Shown here: piece by piece, positions 19,509 to 21,163 of the stretch
Numbering within the stretch: position 1 is the first letter of the stretch
Layout of the letters: every line of letters begins with the position of its first letter
DNA from: Agrocybe praecox
Lineage: Eukaryota > Basidiomycota > Agaricomycetes > Agaricales > Agrocybaceae
DNA: 21,163 bases
Direction of reading: 5' to 3'
Assembly (NCBI GenBank): GCA_964017145.1
Contig: CAXHKQ010000240.1
Location: 1 to 21,163, forward strand
Translations under genes and position numbers: made by a program
Notes under the pieces: generated by a model
Database searches by the model: none
Told to the model about the DNA's origin: nothing
The model's input: the letters and a program-made list of their open reading frames with translations, nothing else

Positions 19509-20640
19509 CGCGTCGGCAGACTGAGAAACAGCAGTGCAATATAGCAGCACATCCACCATCCACACGCTCGGGTTCGTTATGAGGGAAAACTATTTCTGAA
19601 GTTGTTCTACTGGTGCGCACGCAAGTTGCAGTCATATACGCACATAGTAGTATCTACACAACACCGCATACAAGTTATGTTGCGTGCGAGAGTCTCTGCG
19701 CGAGTGCAAGTCCGTTGGGTAAATTAGTGAACGAGCTGCATTGTATCTTTTCCGCATCGCACGTCGCGTGTGCGCCGGGCCCAGGCCAAACGAACGCCAC
19801 ATGCGAGCATACAATCCAACTCAATGAAGTATGGAACATGTTGTTGGGCCATCAAGAGCATTGCAATTTCCATTATAATACAGGTATAGTAGATATACTG
19901 ACTGCGTCGTGTGTGTGCGATGGATTATTATTTATTCGATCCACAAAGTTTCGGATAACAGCTTAGGTTGCGCATGTGACATGAAGGAATATTTTATGCT
20001 CAAACAATCGAGAAGTGGGTTACTGTACAAAATATTCCCCTCACATACGCCACGATTGCTTCTACACAGTCATATCATCATCATCATCGTCAGATGGCCG
20101 ACCGGCCGGCCAGCCGTTGAGCACCGTAAATTATGCAAATTCTACGTACCATATTACTTTCCAATTGCACAATTGATTCACTTTCCATGTTACATATCAA
20201 TCAGCGAAATACCAATCCTCGCTATTGTGATTCACGGCTAGCCGATTTATGCAATCCAATACAAACATAAAGTACGCGCGTACTCTATAATCGCGAGCGT
20301 CGAGAGTATATTTGCTCGGCCATTAATTATTGAGTGCCACACACAATAAACGCAAGTACGCTCGCCAGCAATATGCTTGGATTGCGCGAAAATTACGTCA
20401 TATCGGGGTGTGTGCGATGTGCGATGAGCATCAAGATTTATACGATCCGTTGGTCGCCGCCACATTACGCGTGTGCACTCAGCCGCGCAACGCCAAAGCA
20501 CACTCGAACCAACAAACGCGCAGAGCACAGAGAGAAAGAAAACCGTACACATTCGAAATGTACGCACGCGATCAATGTGCTAATATGCAATACACACAAC
20601 GATGCGGGTGCGGGTGCGTTTGAATGTATGAATAAAGAAA

Positions 20641-21163
20641 TAATCGATTATTTTCAATTCATCGAGTAGATTTTTTTAAAATTGAGAGAACATGCTGAAA
20701 TTCATTACACTGCACCACAACCGAAAAATCCCTCTTTCTGTCTATAATTTTCTAATGTGCTTTTATTCACTAATCAAGAATTTGAAATAAAAAATTGTTT
20801 TTTTGGATGGCCTTCGGCGATATTGGCGTATGTTGTATTTTTCGACATCTTCTCAGAAAATTATCTATATCTCATATTCGAATTTTCGTAGACCGATATT
20901 ACGCATATGAAATAAAAGCTTATTGAAAATGCTACAATTCATGTTGACATTGTATTGAACTCAAGTTTACTGATCCAGAGTTACCATGCATCAAAAGTGC
21001 AAAAAGTTCAAAAATGTGCAAGAAATATGAAAATAAAATCACGCGAACAGTTTTTTTTTGTTGAAAATACGAAAAGTGCCTGAATGCAATTTCACTTGTC
21101 CGGTAGCATGAACATTTGTGCTTCTTTCGACCCACAACATGATAATATCCTTGGATAGATAAC
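20641..21163. other. AT-rich island at the window edge, possible repeat-derived DNA
   Basis: Composition changes sharply to AT-rich at about 20640 and stays so to the end. The segment at 20905-20975 loosely resembles 11036-11110, next to the right end of the DD37E remnant (shared TACAATTCAT, then ATCCA at similar spacing). This hints at related repeat sequence, but the match is weak. A minus-strand open frame at 20932-21135 has no recognised similarity. Confidence 0.35.

Larger units (their letters stand above)
17850..20640. other. non-coding: intronic or flanking DNA, GC-rich with simple repeats
   Basis: Scattered AC/TG, CCAT and CAG-like simple sequence occurs throughout. Many overlapping open frames exist on both strands, but none shows a domain, consistent codon use or a good splice context. 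I see no gene, RNA or transposon that I can support. Confidence 0.5.

Noticed and set aside
20932..21135. Minus-strand open frame as a transposase C-terminus
   Set aside because: No catalytic or DNA-binding motif could be seen, and the AT-rich composition gives such frames by chance.
1..21163. tRNA, microRNA, riboswitch or CRISPR features
   Set aside because: No cloverleaf-like arrangement, familiar insect microRNA seed sequence or spaced direct-repeat array was noticed when reading; a covariance-model scan was not possible here.

Overview
The window looks like a piece of a dipteran, probably mosquito, nuclear genome. It has short exons with GT/AG splice sites, long introns, many CA/TG, CAG and CGG microsatellites, and decayed Tc1/mariner-superfamily DNA transposons. 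One remnant keeps the 37-residue spacing of the DD37E group, best known to me from mosquitoes. Nothing prokaryotic, viral or CRISPR-like is visible. The species call is an inference.

One protein-coding gene can be supported. It lies on the minus strand and occupies only the left end. Four consecutive coding exons (4545-4651, 4381-4477, 2475-2612 and about 285-1101) join in frame. They encode a pleckstrin-homology (PH) domain spread over all four exons, followed by a long disordered tail rich in His, Gln, Gly and Asn. The gene is incomplete in the window. The first visible exon opens inside or just before the PH domain, so at least one 5' exon lies upstream, probably beyond 21163. The last exon either ends at a stop at 178-180 or, more likely in my reading, splices at about 284 to an exon beyond position 1.

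The other 16.5 kb (4652-21163) has no exon I can support. It is read as a very long intron or 5' flank. GC-richer stretches with TG/CA-type simple repeats alternate with AT-rich islands, and several islands resolve into repeats or dead transposons. These are a degenerate tandem array at 6430-7085; a DD37E-type remnant at about 9991-11163 with 34-bp inverted repeats and a broken minus-strand transposase; a mariner-like remnant at 13325-14567 (1243 bp, TA duplication, degenerate terminal repeats, minus-strand transposase 3' end); and a tandem duplication at 17410-17816.

No new biological system is evident. The points most worth a second look are the unresolved 3' exon boundary, the two transposon fossils (one with well-preserved subterminal inverted repeats), and the tandem array enclosed by a 14-bp inverted repeat.
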